A DNA stretch of 64,000 nt, taken from assembly GCF_900129395.1 (NCBI RefSeq), contig NZ_FQVP01000004.1:516160-580159 (forward strand), given 5' to 3'. The position numbers were made by a program, and so were the translations under genes. Positions 7,691-15,513 of the stretch are shown here, in pieces. The stretch comes from Pseudosulfitobacter pseudonitzschiae. Lineage in GTDB: Bacteria > Pseudomonadota > Alphaproteobacteria > Rhodobacterales > Rhodobacteraceae. The notes beneath the pieces are model-generated. The model was not told the origin of the DNA. It was given only the letters and a program-made list of their open reading frames with translations, and made no database searches. The first letter of the stretch is position 1. Each line of letters starts with the position of its first letter.

Positions 7691-9535
7691 ATGGCCATAG
7701 CAGACAACAATATCAACGATTCACGCCCGGTGATCCGGCAACTGGACGAAGGCGCGATCAACCGCATCGCGGCGGGTGAGGTGGTTGAACGGCCAGCGTC
7801 GGCGGTCAAGGAGCTGGTGGAGAACGCGCTGGATGCGGGTGCGCGGCGGGTAACCATCGACATTGCGGACGGCGGCAAGACCTTGATCCGTGTGACCGAT
7901 GACGGCTGTGGCATTGCCGGGCACGATCTGGCGCTGGCGCTGAGCCGCCACGCCACGTCGAAGATTGACGGGTCGGATCTGTTGAACATCCACACCTTTG
8001 GCTTTCGCGGCGAGGCGCTGCCCAGTCTGGGGGCGGTGGGTCGGCTGAGCATTGCCAGCCGGGTGCCGGGGGCCGAGGCGTTCCAGATCAAGGTGGAAGG
8101 CGGCGCAATGGGCAAGGTGCGGCCCGTGGCGCTGAACGCGGGCACGGTGGTGACGCTGGGCGATCTGTTTTACGCCACGCCCGCGCGGCTGAAATTCATG
8201 CGCACCGACCGCGCCGAGGCGCAGGCGATCACCGACATCATCAAGCGGCTTGCGATGGCCGAACCCTTTGTGCGGTTCGAGCTGCGCGATATTTCCAACG
8301 ACAGCCCGCGCACGGTGTTCGTGGCCGAGGCGCAGACAGGCGATATGTTCGATGCGCTGCACGGGCGTTTGGCGACGGTGCTGGGGCGCGAGTTTGCAGA
8401 TAATTCGCTGGCGATTGATGCCGAGCGAGAGGGCTTGCACCTGACCGGCTATGCGGCCCTGCCGACCTATTCGCGGGGTTCTGCGGTGGCGCAATATCTG
8501 TTCGTGAACGGGCGGCCCGTGCGCGACAAGCTGTTGGTGGGGGCGCTGCGCGGGGCCTATTTCGATTTCCTTAGCCGCGACCGGCATCCGGCGGCGGCGT
8601 TGTTTCTGGATTGTGATCCGACGCTGGTGGACGTGAACGTGCACCCTGCGAAATCCGAGGTGCGTTTTCGCGATCCGGCGCTGGCGCGGGGGCTGATTGT
8701 CTCGGCGCTGCGTCATGCGCTGGCGGGGGCGGGGCATCGCGCGTCGTCCACTGTGGCGGGGGGCGTGATCGAGGCGATGCGGCCCGAAGGCGCGGGCGCT
8801 GATACGCCGCGTGTCTATCAGATGGACCGCCCCAGCCTTGGGCTGCGCGCTGCACCTTACCAGACGCCGCAACCCAGTGGCTTTGCCGAGATGGCGCGGG
8901 ACTACAGCGGGCAGGTGGCCGCACCCGAACCCGTGGCCGAAAGCGATCCGCAGGACCTGCCGCTGGGCACCGCGCGGGGCCAGGTGCACGAGAATTACAT
9001 CATCGCGCAGACCGCCACCGGCATGGTGATCGTGGACCAGCACGCGGCGCACGAACGGCTGGTCTATGAAAAGCTGAAACGCCAGATGGCCGAGAATGGT
9101 GTTGCCGCGCAGGCGTTGCTGATCCCCGAGATTGTCGAGCTGAGCAATGGCGATTGCGCCCGCTTGCTGGACTTGGCCGAGGATCTGGCGCGGCTGGGGC
9201 TGGGGATCGAAGCCTTTGGCGGTGGGGCCATCGCAGTGCGCGAAACCCCGGCCATCTTGGGCGAGGTCAACGCCGAGGCGATGATCAAGGATATTCTGGA
9301 CGAGCTGGACGACATGGGCAGCAGCCAGACCGTGCAGGTACGGATCGAGGCGATTCTCAGCCGTGTGGCCTGTCATGGGTCGATCCGCTCGGGGCGCTGG
9401 ATGCGGGCCGAAGAGATGAACGCGCTGCTGCGCGAGATGGAAGCGACGCCGCATTCGGGGCAGTGCAACCACGGGCGGCCGACCTATGTGGAGCTGAAGC
9501 TGGCCGATATCGAACGACTTTTTGGGAGAACTTGA
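7691..9535 (+). CDS. mutL: DNA mismatch repair protein MutL
   Basis: This 614-residue protein couples MutS mismatch recognition to strand removal. The N-terminal GHKL ATPase is complete: [38 protein letters not shown] and KSEVRF. The C-terminal domain has the endonuclease motif [12 protein letters not shown] (DQHA-X2-E-X4-E), plus CNHGRP and a terminal FGR. It is therefore an endonuclease-type MutL, as in bacteria without MutH. The linker, about residues 350-420, is Pro/Ala-rich as usual. An unusual low-GC gene begins right after its stop. No mutS is in the window. Confidence 0.97.
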   Translation: MAIADNNINDSRPVIRQLDEGAINRIAAGEVVERPASAVKELVENALDAGARRVTIDIADGGKTLIRVTDDGCGIAGHDLALALSRHATSKIDGSDLLNIHTFGFRGEALPSLGAVGRLSIASRVPGAEAFQIKVEGGAMGKVRPVALNAGTVVTLGDLFYATPARLKFMRTDRAEAQAITDIIKRLAMAEPFVRFELRDISNDSPRTVFVAEAQTGDMFDALHGRLATVLGREFADNSLAIDAEREGLHLTGYAALPTYSRGSAVAQYLFVNGRPVRDKLLVGALRGAYFDFLSRDRHPAAALFLDCDPTLVDVNVHPAKSEVRFRDPALARGLIVSALRHALAGAGHRASSTVAGGVIEAMRPEGAGADTPRVYQMDRPSLGLRAAPYQTPQPSGFAEMARDYSGQVAAPEPVAESDPQDLPLGTARGQVHENYIIAQTATGMVIVDQHAAHERLVYEKLKRQMAENGVAAQALLIPEIVELSNGDCARLLDLAEDLARLGLGIEAFGGGAIAVRETPAILGEVNAEAMIKDILDELDDMGSSQTVQVRIEAILSRVACHGSIRSGRWMRAEEMNALLREMEATPHSGQCNHGRPTYVELKLADIERLFGRT

Positions 9536-9536
9536 A

Positions 9537-9848
9537 TTGACCTACTATCGCGATATCACAAGACAGAAACCCACTAGAACTATTCCAGGTTGTAAAACAG
9601 AGATATGGGAGGGAATAGGCCAGGCTGAGGTGGTACTGAGGCTTCCGAAGGCGCTGTTAGAAGATATCTTGCAAGAAGTCATAACTACTAACGCAAGTCC
9701 TCAAGCCAAGTTGAGTTGGGATGGCAAAGAGTACGACGTTGAAATTTTCGGTGCGAGAATGGAAACTTTCGACCACACTGCCGCCGCTGGTAATGAGAAA
9801 ATAGGGAAGGCGTTGGTAGATTTGCTTGGGATTCGAGATAGTCCGTGA
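9537..9848 (+). CDS. orphan protein of low GC between mutL and rmuC
   Basis: I do not recognise this protein of about 103 residues. The most likely start is TTG at 9537, with GGGAGA 7 bases upstream inside the mutL end; a second TTG at 9522 would overlap mutL. Its stop overlaps the GTG start of rmuC (GTGA), so it is placed as a translated member of the cluster. G+C over 9541-9840 is about 47 percent by hand count, against well over 60 percent in mutL and rmuC, and codons such as aga, ata and act are common. This points to recent acquisition. No signal peptide, membrane segment or known motif is visible. Confidence 0.7.
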   Translation: MTYYRDITRQKPTRTIPGCKTEIWEGIGQAEVVLRLPKALLEDILQEVITTNASPQAKLSWDGKEYDVEIFGARMETFDHTAAAGNEKIGKALVDLLGIRDSP

Positions 9849-11080
9849 TTAATGTCGGCGCTAACTCCTATGCGCTGAGCGATCCGCTGGTGCTGGCCGC
9901 TGCGGGGGCAGGCGTTTTGCTGCTGTTGATCGTGGTGTTGCTGATTGCGACGGTGCGGGCGGCGGGGCGCAGTGCGCGGATGGCGATGCCGCTGTCGCAG
10001 CAGATGCAGGTGTTGGGGCAGAACGTGCATCAGTTGGGTATGGGGCAGGCGCAGCTTCAGGGTGGTTTGCAGACCGTCAGCGACACGCAGGCGCATGCAC
10101 AGGCGCAAATGATCCAGACAGTCGAGGTGCGGCTGGCCCATGTGCAACAGCAGATGCAGGACCGGTTGGCCGACAACGCCATGCGCAGCCAGCGTGCGCT
10201 GACCGAGATGCAGGAGCGGATGCGCGAGACCCTGCACGGCTCGTCCAAACAGACCACGACCAGCCTGACGCAGTTGCAGGAACGGCTGGCGTCCATCGAC
10301 AAGGCGCAGGACAATATCACCAAGCTGTCGGGGGACGTGCTGTCCTTGCAGGACATCCTGTCGAACAAGCAGACGCGCGGCGCTTTTGGGGAAATCCAGC
10401 TGACCGATATCGTCAGCAAGGCACTGCCGCGCGACAGCTACCAGATGCAGGCGACGCTTTCGAACGGGCGGCGGGCCGATTGTCTGATCCACCTGCCGAA
10501 CCCGCCCGGTCCCATCGTCATCGACAGCAAATTCCCGCTGGAAGCCTATGAGGCGCTGCGCAAGGCCAAGACCGAGTGGGATCTGAACGAGGCGGCCAAG
10601 GCGATGCGCGTGGCGGTCAAGAAACACATCAACGACATTTCCACCAAGTACATCCTGGAAGGCGAAACTGCCGACGGCGCGCTGATGTTCCTGCCCTCCG
10701 AGGCCGTTTATGCCGAATTGCACGCGAATTTTCCCGAACTGGTCCGCGCAGGCTTTGACGCGCGGGTGTGGATCGTGTCGCCCACCACCTGCATGGCGAC
10801 GCTGAACACCATGCGTGCGATCCTGAAGGATGCGCGGATGCGCGAGCAGGCGGGGGCGATCCGCACCACCCTGCGCCAGTTGCACCGTGACGTGGAAATC
10901 GTGGTGGAGCGGGTGGACAAGCTGAACCTGCATTTCGGACAGGCCCGCAAGGATCTGGACGGGATCAGCACCGCCGCCGAACGTGCGGGTAAGCGGGCGG
11001 CGCGGTTGGACAACTTTGATTTCGAGGAAATCGACGAGACCCCCAGCACAGTCGTGCCGCTGACCACCCCCGAGACATGA
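9845..11080 (+). CDS. rmuC: DNA recombination protein RmuC
   Basis: This 411-residue protein belongs to the RmuC family, which limits DNA rearrangement at inverted repeats. An N-terminal membrane anchor (about residues 14-36) is followed by a Gln-rich coiled-coil stretch (about residues 50-170). The conserved nuclease-like RmuC core comes next (GAFGEIQL, DCLIHLPNPPGPIVIDSKFPLEAYE, FLPSEAVYAEL, WIVSPTTCMATLNTMRAI). The GTG start at 9845 overlaps the previous stop. With mutL it gives the cluster a genome-maintenance theme. Enzymatic activity of RmuC is inferred from family fold rather than shown by the sequence. Confidence 0.94.
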   Translation: MINVGANSYALSDPLVLAAAGAGVLLLLIVVLLIATVRAAGRSARMAMPLSQQMQVLGQNVHQLGMGQAQLQGGLQTVSDTQAHAQAQMIQTVEVRLAHVQQQMQDRLADNAMRSQRALTEMQERMRETLHGSSKQTTTSLTQLQERLASIDKAQDNITKLSGDVLSLQDILSNKQTRGAFGEIQLTDIVSKALPRDSYQMQATLSNGRRADCLIHLPNPPGPIVIDSKFPLEAYEALRKAKTEWDLNEAAKAMRVAVKKHINDISTKYILEGETADGALMFLPSEAVYAELHANFPELVRAGFDARVWIVSPTTCMATLNTMRAILKDARMREQAGAIRTTLRQLHRDVEIVVERVDKLNLHFGQARKDLDGISTAAERAGKRAARLDNFDFEEIDETPSTVVPLTTPET

Positions 11081-11149
11081 ACGCAGGCTTGTGGAGCACC
11101 GCGGTTTGCGCCATAGGCAGCCATCCCTCAGCCGCGAAAGGCGACCCTC

Positions 11150-11317
11150 GTGGATTACAAGAAATCAGGCAATGCCAAAGTCGGCAAGAACGCGCCGCGT
11201 CACAGCGAACACAACGCCAAGGGCAGTGAAAAGAACCCCTTTGGCAAAGGCACCGACAAGGCCGCGCTGCTGGCCCGTATGAAAGCTGCGGCCGAGGCGA
11301 AGAAGAAACAGGGCTGA
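11150..11317 (+). CDS. small Lys/Ala-rich basic protein
   Basis: A 55-codon frame starts at GTG (VDYKKSGNAKVGKN) and ends KAAAEAKKKQG. An AAAGGCGA sequence lies 6-13 bases upstream as a possible ribosome site. About a quarter of the residues are Lys and there is no hydrophobic core, so the product may be disordered and nucleic-acid or ribosome associated. It follows rmuC by 69 bases on the same strand. Codon use is G/C-ending and regular, which supports real translation, and I have an impression that similar proteins occur in Rhodobacterales. Function is unknown. Confidence 0.65.
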   Translation: MDYKKSGNAKVGKNAPRHSEHNAKGSEKNPFGKGTDKAALLARMKAAAEAKKKQG

Positions 11318-11346
11318 ACGCCCGGGCCCTGACAGGTTTGCAGCCG

Positions 11347-11372
11347 CATTCACAGTTTTGAAAACGTGAATG
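11347..11372. repeat. long AT-centred inverted repeat
   Basis: CATTCAC and GTGAATG flank an inner GTTTT-G-AAAAC dyad, giving 12 of 13 possible pairs over 26 bases. It lies 29 bases after the small Lys-rich gene and 87 bases before the P-loop kinase gene. No T run follows on the plus strand, so it is either a hairpin that stabilises or ends RNA, or an operator for the downstream gene. Confidence 0.5.
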
Positions 11373-11458
11373 GGGGGCGTGCTTGCGCCATCTGACGTTT
11401 GTTTTTGCCCGGAACGCGCGTATCACGGTGCCTTGTGCAGGCAGTGTGAGGTGTCGAT

Positions 11459-12004
11459 ATGGGCGGACAGATCATATTTCTTCACGGGCCATCCAGCAGT
11501 GGTAAGTCAACCACCGCGAAGGCATTGCAAGACGCGATCGAACTGCCGTTCTGGCATATTTCCATCGACCACCTGCGTGACAGCGGTGTGTTGCCCGGCA
11601 AGCGTATCAGGTCGCGGGAGTTCCAGTGGTCGCAGATGCGCCACCCGTTTTTTGACGGGTTTCACGCCTCGCTGGTGGCCTATGCCCATGCGGGCAACAA
11701 TCTGATCGTCGAACATATCCTGGAACAGCCAGAGTGGATTGCCGATCTGAAACGGCTGCTTGGCCCGTTCGATGTGTATTTCGTGGGTCTGCATTGTGAT
11801 TTGGACGTGCTGAACAGACGTGAAATCGCGCGGGGGCACCGACCGGTGGGCAGCGCCTCGCAGGATTTTCATACTGTTCACGTCGGGCGCACCTATGACA
11901 TTGAACTGGACGGCACCGCGGATACGGCGCGGAATGTGGCGGCACTTTTGCAGGGCTGGCGGTCAGGCAGGCGTGTGTCGGAGTTCGCCACGTCCGCATC
12001 GTGA
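11459..12004 (+). CDS. CPT-like P-loop phosphotransferase
   Basis: This 181-residue protein resembles chloramphenicol 3-O-phosphotransferase, a small NMP-kinase-like fold. Walker A is GPSSSGKST at residues 10-18. The catalytic Asp region is HISIDHLRDS, and a lid-like Arg segment (LNRREIARGHRPVG) follows, as in CPT. Resistance function is not implied: most environmental homologues have unknown substrates. It is convergent with chrR, ending one base before it. The ATG at 11459 has GAGG 8-11 bases upstream. Confidence 0.82.
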   Translation: MGGQIIFLHGPSSSGKSTTAKALQDAIELPFWHISIDHLRDSGVLPGKRIRSREFQWSQMRHPFFDGFHASLVAYAHAGNNLIVEHILEQPEWIADLKRLLGPFDVYFVGLHCDLDVLNRREIARGHRPVGSASQDFHTVHVGRTYDIELDGTADTARNVAALLQGWRSGRRVSEFATSAS

Positions 12005-12664
12005 TCAGATGCGGATGAACCGCTGGAATATCTTCAGGAACAGCCCCTTGAACCGCAAGGGCGCATCGGTGACGGCCAGACAGATGCAATCCTCGTGGAT
12101 GTCGGCGACAGGTGTGTGGTTCACATCCGCGTCGGCGGTTTCCACGTCGCCGCGCGCGAAATAGCCGTCATCGTCCTGAAAGGCGCCTTGCAGCACCAGC
12201 GTCATTTCGGTGCCGTTGTGGCCATGGTCGGGCATGGCGACGCCGGCGGGTATGTGCAGCAGACGCGCTGTTGCATCCGCCGAGGTGGGCAGGATCGCCT
12301 GCCGCACGCCCATCCCGATGTTGCGCCATTTCACACCGGACAGGTCATCGCCGATATAGTCGCTGAGCGGTGCCGGCACGGTTTTGCTGCGCGTTGACGG
12401 TGCACGCTCTGTCAGGCCTGACGGACAATCCTCAAGCCGCTCCATCACGGCGGCAAGGCTGCCTGTGTCCATTGTCGCCAGTGCGTCGTCGTCCGCGCCC
12501 AGCATGGCGCCACCGATGCTGTCGAAGCTGGCCAGTTGCGCGCGGCAATCGTCGCACAGCGAAATATGGGTCGCCACGAGGATGTTGAACGCCTCGGGCA
12601 ATGTTCCTGCCGAATAGCCCATCAGCATCTGGTCCGTGATGTGGTGTTTGATGTCGTTTTTCAT
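12005..12664 (-). CDS. chrR: ChrR-type cupin anti-sigma factor
   Basis: This 219-residue protein holds RpoE inactive until singlet oxygen or related stress releases it. The N-terminal zinc-binding anti-sigma domain has the H-X3-C-X2-C motif HISLCDDC at about residues 33-40. The C-terminal cupin (about residues 105-205) has candidate metal ligands in MPDHGHNGTE and later His/Glu residues, as in Rhodobacter sphaeroides ChrR. It starts 5 bases after rpoE ends on the same strand, so sigma and anti-sigma are co-expressed. The cupin domain is the part known to be needed for the singlet-oxygen response. Confidence 0.93.
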   Translation of the reverse strand: MKNDIKHHITDQMLMGYSAGTLPEAFNILVATHISLCDDCRAQLASFDSIGGAMLGADDDALATMDTGSLAAVMERLEDCPSGLTERAPSTRSKTVPAPLSDYIGDDLSGVKWRNIGMGVRQAILPTSADATARLLHIPAGVAMPDHGHNGTEMTLVLQGAFQDDDGYFARGDVETADADVNHTPVADIHEDCICLAVTDAPLRFKGLFLKIFQRFIRI

Positions 12665-12669
12665 GGCTT

Positions 12670-13224
12670 CTACTTCATTGCGTGGCGCAGTCGATCCAGC
12701 GCCAGACGTATTCTTGATTTGATCGTGCCCAGGGGCAGACCGGTCTGAGCGGCGATTTCGCTGTGGGTCAGTTCCCCGAAATACGCCTTTTCCAGCAAGG
12801 CGCGTTGTTGCGCCGGCAGCTCCGCGATGGCGCGGGCCAGTGTTTCACTTTCCTGCTGCAGGGCGATCACATCCGCCTGCGCCGGTTCTTCTTCGGGGCC
12901 CCATGTCAGCTCTTCCGGCTCGGGGCGGCGCTGCTTGCGCAGCGCGTCGATCTTGCGGTTCCGGGCAATCGTGAAGATCCACGTTGCCACCGATGCCCGC
13001 GATGCATCGAATAAATGTGCTTTGGCCCAGACGGTGACCATGACCTCTTGGGCGCACTCCTCAGCCAGGGACGCATCCGCCCCCGACTTGATCAGAAACC
13101 CCTTCACCCGCGGTGCGAAGTGGTCGTAAAGCTCGGCAAAGGCTGCACGGTCCCGTGATGTGTGGATGCGTACCATATGGTCCACCCACAAGGATCGTTT
13201 CTCGGCCGTTTCGCGCGTGCTCAC
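12670..13224 (-). CDS. rpoE: ECF sigma factor RpoE (ECF11 group)
   Basis: This sigma factor of about 184 residues directs transcription of singlet-oxygen defence genes when ChrR lets go. Region 2 (FAELYDHFAPRVKGFL, EECAQEVMVTVW, ATWIFTIARNRKIDALRK) and region 4 (LPAQQRALLEKAYFGELTHSEIA, GTIKSRIRLALDRLR) are complete. The open frame extends to 13443, but the extra residues are unlike the family. I place the start at GTG 13224, preceded by AGGAA; an internal ATG (MVRIHTSRDRAAF) is a second option. The gene is divergent from its probable target operon. Confidence 0.93.
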   Translation of the reverse strand: MSTRETAEKRSLWVDHMVRIHTSRDRAAFAELYDHFAPRVKGFLIKSGADASLAEECAQEVMVTVWAKAHLFDASRASVATWIFTIARNRKIDALRKQRRPEPEELTWGPEEEPAQADVIALQQESETLARAIAELPAQQRALLEKAYFGELTHSEIAAQTGLPLGTIKSRIRLALDRLRHAMK

Positions 13225-13321
13225 TTTTGTTGTTCCTGTCGCAGGGGCAAACCCCGTCCCCTTTTCATGTGGGTAAACCCGCAAAGCGGGCGTCTGAGTG
13301 TCGTGACCTGCGAACATACCC

Positions 13322-13351
13322 CTGTTACGCGTCCGATCACCAGTTGGATCA
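13322..13351 (-). promoter_or_regulatory. probable RpoE-dependent promoter of rpoE-chrR
   Basis: On the minus strand TGATCC (13351-13346) is followed after 18 bases by TAACAG (13327-13322). The Rhodobacter RpoE consensus, as I recall it, is TGATCC then TAAGA-like about 16-18 bases on. It points towards rpoE, about 100 bases from its start, and would give autoregulation. Confidence 0.6.
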
Positions 13352-13387
13352 CAATTTATTTTTTTGAAGCAATTTGAAACCGAAAGC

Positions 13388-13416
13388 TGATTTGCCCCGT
13401 ACGTATGGCATAAGAA
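13388..13416 (+). promoter_or_regulatory. probable RpoE-dependent promoter of the divergent operon
   Basis: TGATTT (13388-13393), a 17-base spacer and TAAGAA (13411-13416) match the RpoE-type promoter, with two mismatches in the -35 element. It lies 29 bases before the ATG of the flavoprotein gene and would place the five-gene operon under the neighbouring sigma factor. Confidence 0.55.
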
Positions 13417-13444
13417 CAAACACGGCCAAGGAAACAAAAACACA

Positions 13445-14755
13445 ATGCCATTTGAAGCCCCCCGCGCCTACAGCGCCCCCGGCCCCAAGAAAATCGCAGT
13501 CATCGGCGCAGGTATTTCAGGGATGGGCGCGGCCCACATGCTGGGTGACCAGCACGCAGTCACCTTGTACGAGGCCGAGCCGGATCTGGGGGGACATGCG
13601 CGCACCCGAATGGCGGGCTGCAAGGGTGATACGCCGGTCGACACCGGGTTCATCGTGTTCAACTATGCCAATTATCCGCATCTGGCGGCGCTTTTTGCTG
13701 AACTGGAGGTGCCGGTCGTGCCGTCAAACATGAGCTTTGGCGCGTCTATCGGTGGCGGGCGGCTGGAATACGGGCTGGCCAGTCTGGGGGCGCTGTTCGC
13801 GCAGCCGCGCAATGCGGTTGATCCACGGTTTCTGGGCATGGTGCGGGATGTGTTCCGGTTCAACAAACGGGCCTTGCGGCTGGCGCAGGCGGACCGGCAG
13901 ATGACCGTGGGCGCGTTCCTGAAGCTGTTGGGCACGGGCAAATGGTTCCGCGATTACTATCTGTTGCCGCTGTCCGGCGCGATCTGGTCGACGCCCACGG
14001 AAAAGATCATGGATTTCCCTGCGCACGCGATGATCCAGTTCTTTGAAAATCACGCCTTGCTGCACCACACCGGCCAGCACCAATGGTACACGGTCGAGGG
14101 GGGCAGCCGTTCTTATGTCACCCGGCTTGAGGCCGCATTGCGCCGCAGCGGGGTCAACATTCGGCTGAACTCCCCCGTCCAATCCGTGCGCCGTACAGCA
14201 GCGGGTGCGCAGGTGAAGGCATGGGGCGGAGAGTGGGAGACGTTTGACGAGGTTATCTTTGCGACCCATTCTGACGATACGCTGAAACTGCTGGCAGATC
14301 CGTCCGAGCAGGAACAGTCGGTGCTGGGCGCTGTGGCCTACCAGCCCAACGACATCGTGCTGCATTCTGATGAGACGATCATGCCACGCCGTCGCCAGAC
14401 CTGGTCGTCGTGGGTCTATACCGAAGCCGCGGACAGCGCATCCGAGCGGATCGACCTGACCTATTGGATGAATTCGTTGCAGCCGTGGCTGAAAGGGGAA
14501 CAGTTCTTTGTCACCCTGAACAGCCGCCGCGAGATCAACCCGGACTTGATCTGGGATCAGGTCACCCTGCGCCATCCGGTTTATGATCTGGCAGCACTGG
14601 CGGCGCAAAAGCAAGCCGCACAGATGAACGGGACCAACAACACGTGGTTCTGCGGTGCGTGGATGAAGAACGGATTTCACGAAGACGGGCTGTCCTCGGC
14701 CTTTGACGTGGCACAGCGGTTGTTGGCTGTGCCGGCCGTGTTGGCGGCGGAATGA
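13445..14755 (+). CDS. FAD/NAD(P)-binding amine-oxidase-type oxidoreductase
   Basis: This 436-residue flavoprotein has the dinucleotide-binding fingerprint IAVIGAGISGMGAAHML near the N-terminus and the amine-oxidase-like GGHARTR and DTGFIVFNYANYP segments. A C-terminal flavin-contact region (WFCGAWMKNGFHEDG) is also present. It matches the first gene of the RpoE-controlled operon of Rhodobacter sphaeroides (RSP_1091 type). Members of that group have been linked to ChrR turnover and to modification of unsaturated membrane lipids, including furan fatty acid synthesis. Its stop overlaps the DUF1365 start by 4 bases. Substrate here is inferred only from that synteny. Confidence 0.88.
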   Translation: MPFEAPRAYSAPGPKKIAVIGAGISGMGAAHMLGDQHAVTLYEAEPDLGGHARTRMAGCKGDTPVDTGFIVFNYANYPHLAALFAELEVPVVPSNMSFGASIGGGRLEYGLASLGALFAQPRNAVDPRFLGMVRDVFRFNKRALRLAQADRQMTVGAFLKLLGTGKWFRDYYLLPLSGAIWSTPTEKIMDFPAHAMIQFFENHALLHHTGQHQWYTVEGGSRSYVTRLEAALRRSGVNIRLNSPVQSVRRTAAGAQVKAWGGEWETFDEVIFATHSDDTLKLLADPSEQEQSVLGAVAYQPNDIVLHSDETIMPRRRQTWSSWVYTEAADSASERIDLTYWMNSLQPWLKGEQFFVTLNSRREINPDLIWDQVTLRHPVYDLAALAAQKQAAQMNGTNNTWFCGAWMKNGFHEDGLSSAFDVAQRLLAVPAVLAAE

Positions 14756-15513
14756 CATCCGGTATTGATCATATCGCGGCGCAAACCTTTCACGGGCGCA
14801 AGGGGGCGATTGAAAACGCCTTTCGCTACTCGGTGGACTATGTGCTGTTGGATGCCGAAGCCCCGGTGAAAGGCCCGTCCCTGTTCACCCGCAACGGGCG
14901 CGGGCTGGCGGCGTTGGACGATGTGGACCACGGCGGCGCACCCGGTGACGGGCGCGGCGCGGCGTGGGTGCGCGATGTCCTGCGCCACTGGCAGGTGCCG
15001 AACGTGGTCAAGGTCGAACTGTTGGCGCAGCCGAAGCTGCTGGGGCACGTGTTCAATCCGGTCAGCTTCTGGCTCTGTCGCGGGGCCGATGGGGCGCTTT
15101 TGGCGGTGATTGCCGAGGTGACCAACACGTTCGGCGACCGCCACAATTATCTGATCCACCACGCCGACCATCGCCCGATCGCGCCCAGCGACCGGATGAA
15201 GGCGACCAAGATTTTCCATGTCTCGCCCTTTCAGCCCGTCGAGGGCGGATACGAGTTCCGCTTTGACATCCGCGACGACCGCATCGGGATCTGGATAGAC
15301 TACAGCCGGGGGCAGGGCGGATTGATCGCCACGTTGACGGGCCGCCGTGCGGGCATGAGCAACGGGTCGATCCTGCGGGCGTTGCTGCGCCGCCCGTTCG
15401 GGTCGCGCAGGGTGCTGGCGTTGATTCACTGGCAGGCGCTGAAGCTGTGGGTCAAACAGGCCACCTATCGCGCCCGCCCCGCTCCGCCTGCCAAAGACGT
15501 GTCGCGGGGATGA
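14752..15513 (+). CDS. DUF1365 family protein
   Basis: This 253-residue protein matches DUF1365, with the conserved stretches LLGHVFNPVSFWLC, EVTNTFGDRHNY and KIFHVSPF. Its biochemical role is not known to me. In Rhodobacter the corresponding gene (RSP_1090 type) lies in the same RpoE-dependent operon and was reported to affect activation of the sigma factor. ATGA overlaps at both ends tie it tightly to its neighbours. A cyclopropane-fatty-acid-synthase-like gene often accompanies this pair in other genomes but is absent between them here. Confidence 0.9.
   Translation: MTSGIDHIAAQTFHGRKGAIENAFRYSVDYVLLDAEAPVKGPSLFTRNGRGLAALDDVDHGGAPGDGRGAAWVRDVLRHWQVPNVVKVELLAQPKLLGHVFNPVSFWLCRGADGALLAVIAEVTNTFGDRHNYLIHHADHRPIAPSDRMKATKIFHVSPFQPVEGGYEFRFDIRDDRIGIWIDYSRGQGGLIATLTGRRAGMSNGSILRALLRRPFGSRRVLALIHWQALKLWVKQATYRARPAPPAKDVSRG

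Noticed and set aside
9537..9848. Genomic island or prophage around the low-GC orphan
   Set aside because: Only this one gene deviates in composition; there is no integrase, attachment-site repeat or tRNA nearby.
11459..12004. Antibiotic resistance gene (chloramphenicol phosphotransferase)
   Set aside because: Similarity is at the level of the P-loop kinase family only; substrate specificity cannot be inferred and no resistance context exists.
13225..13443. N-terminal extension of rpoE to 257 residues
   Set aside because: The added residues are unlike any ECF sigma factor, and the segment contains the divergent promoters.
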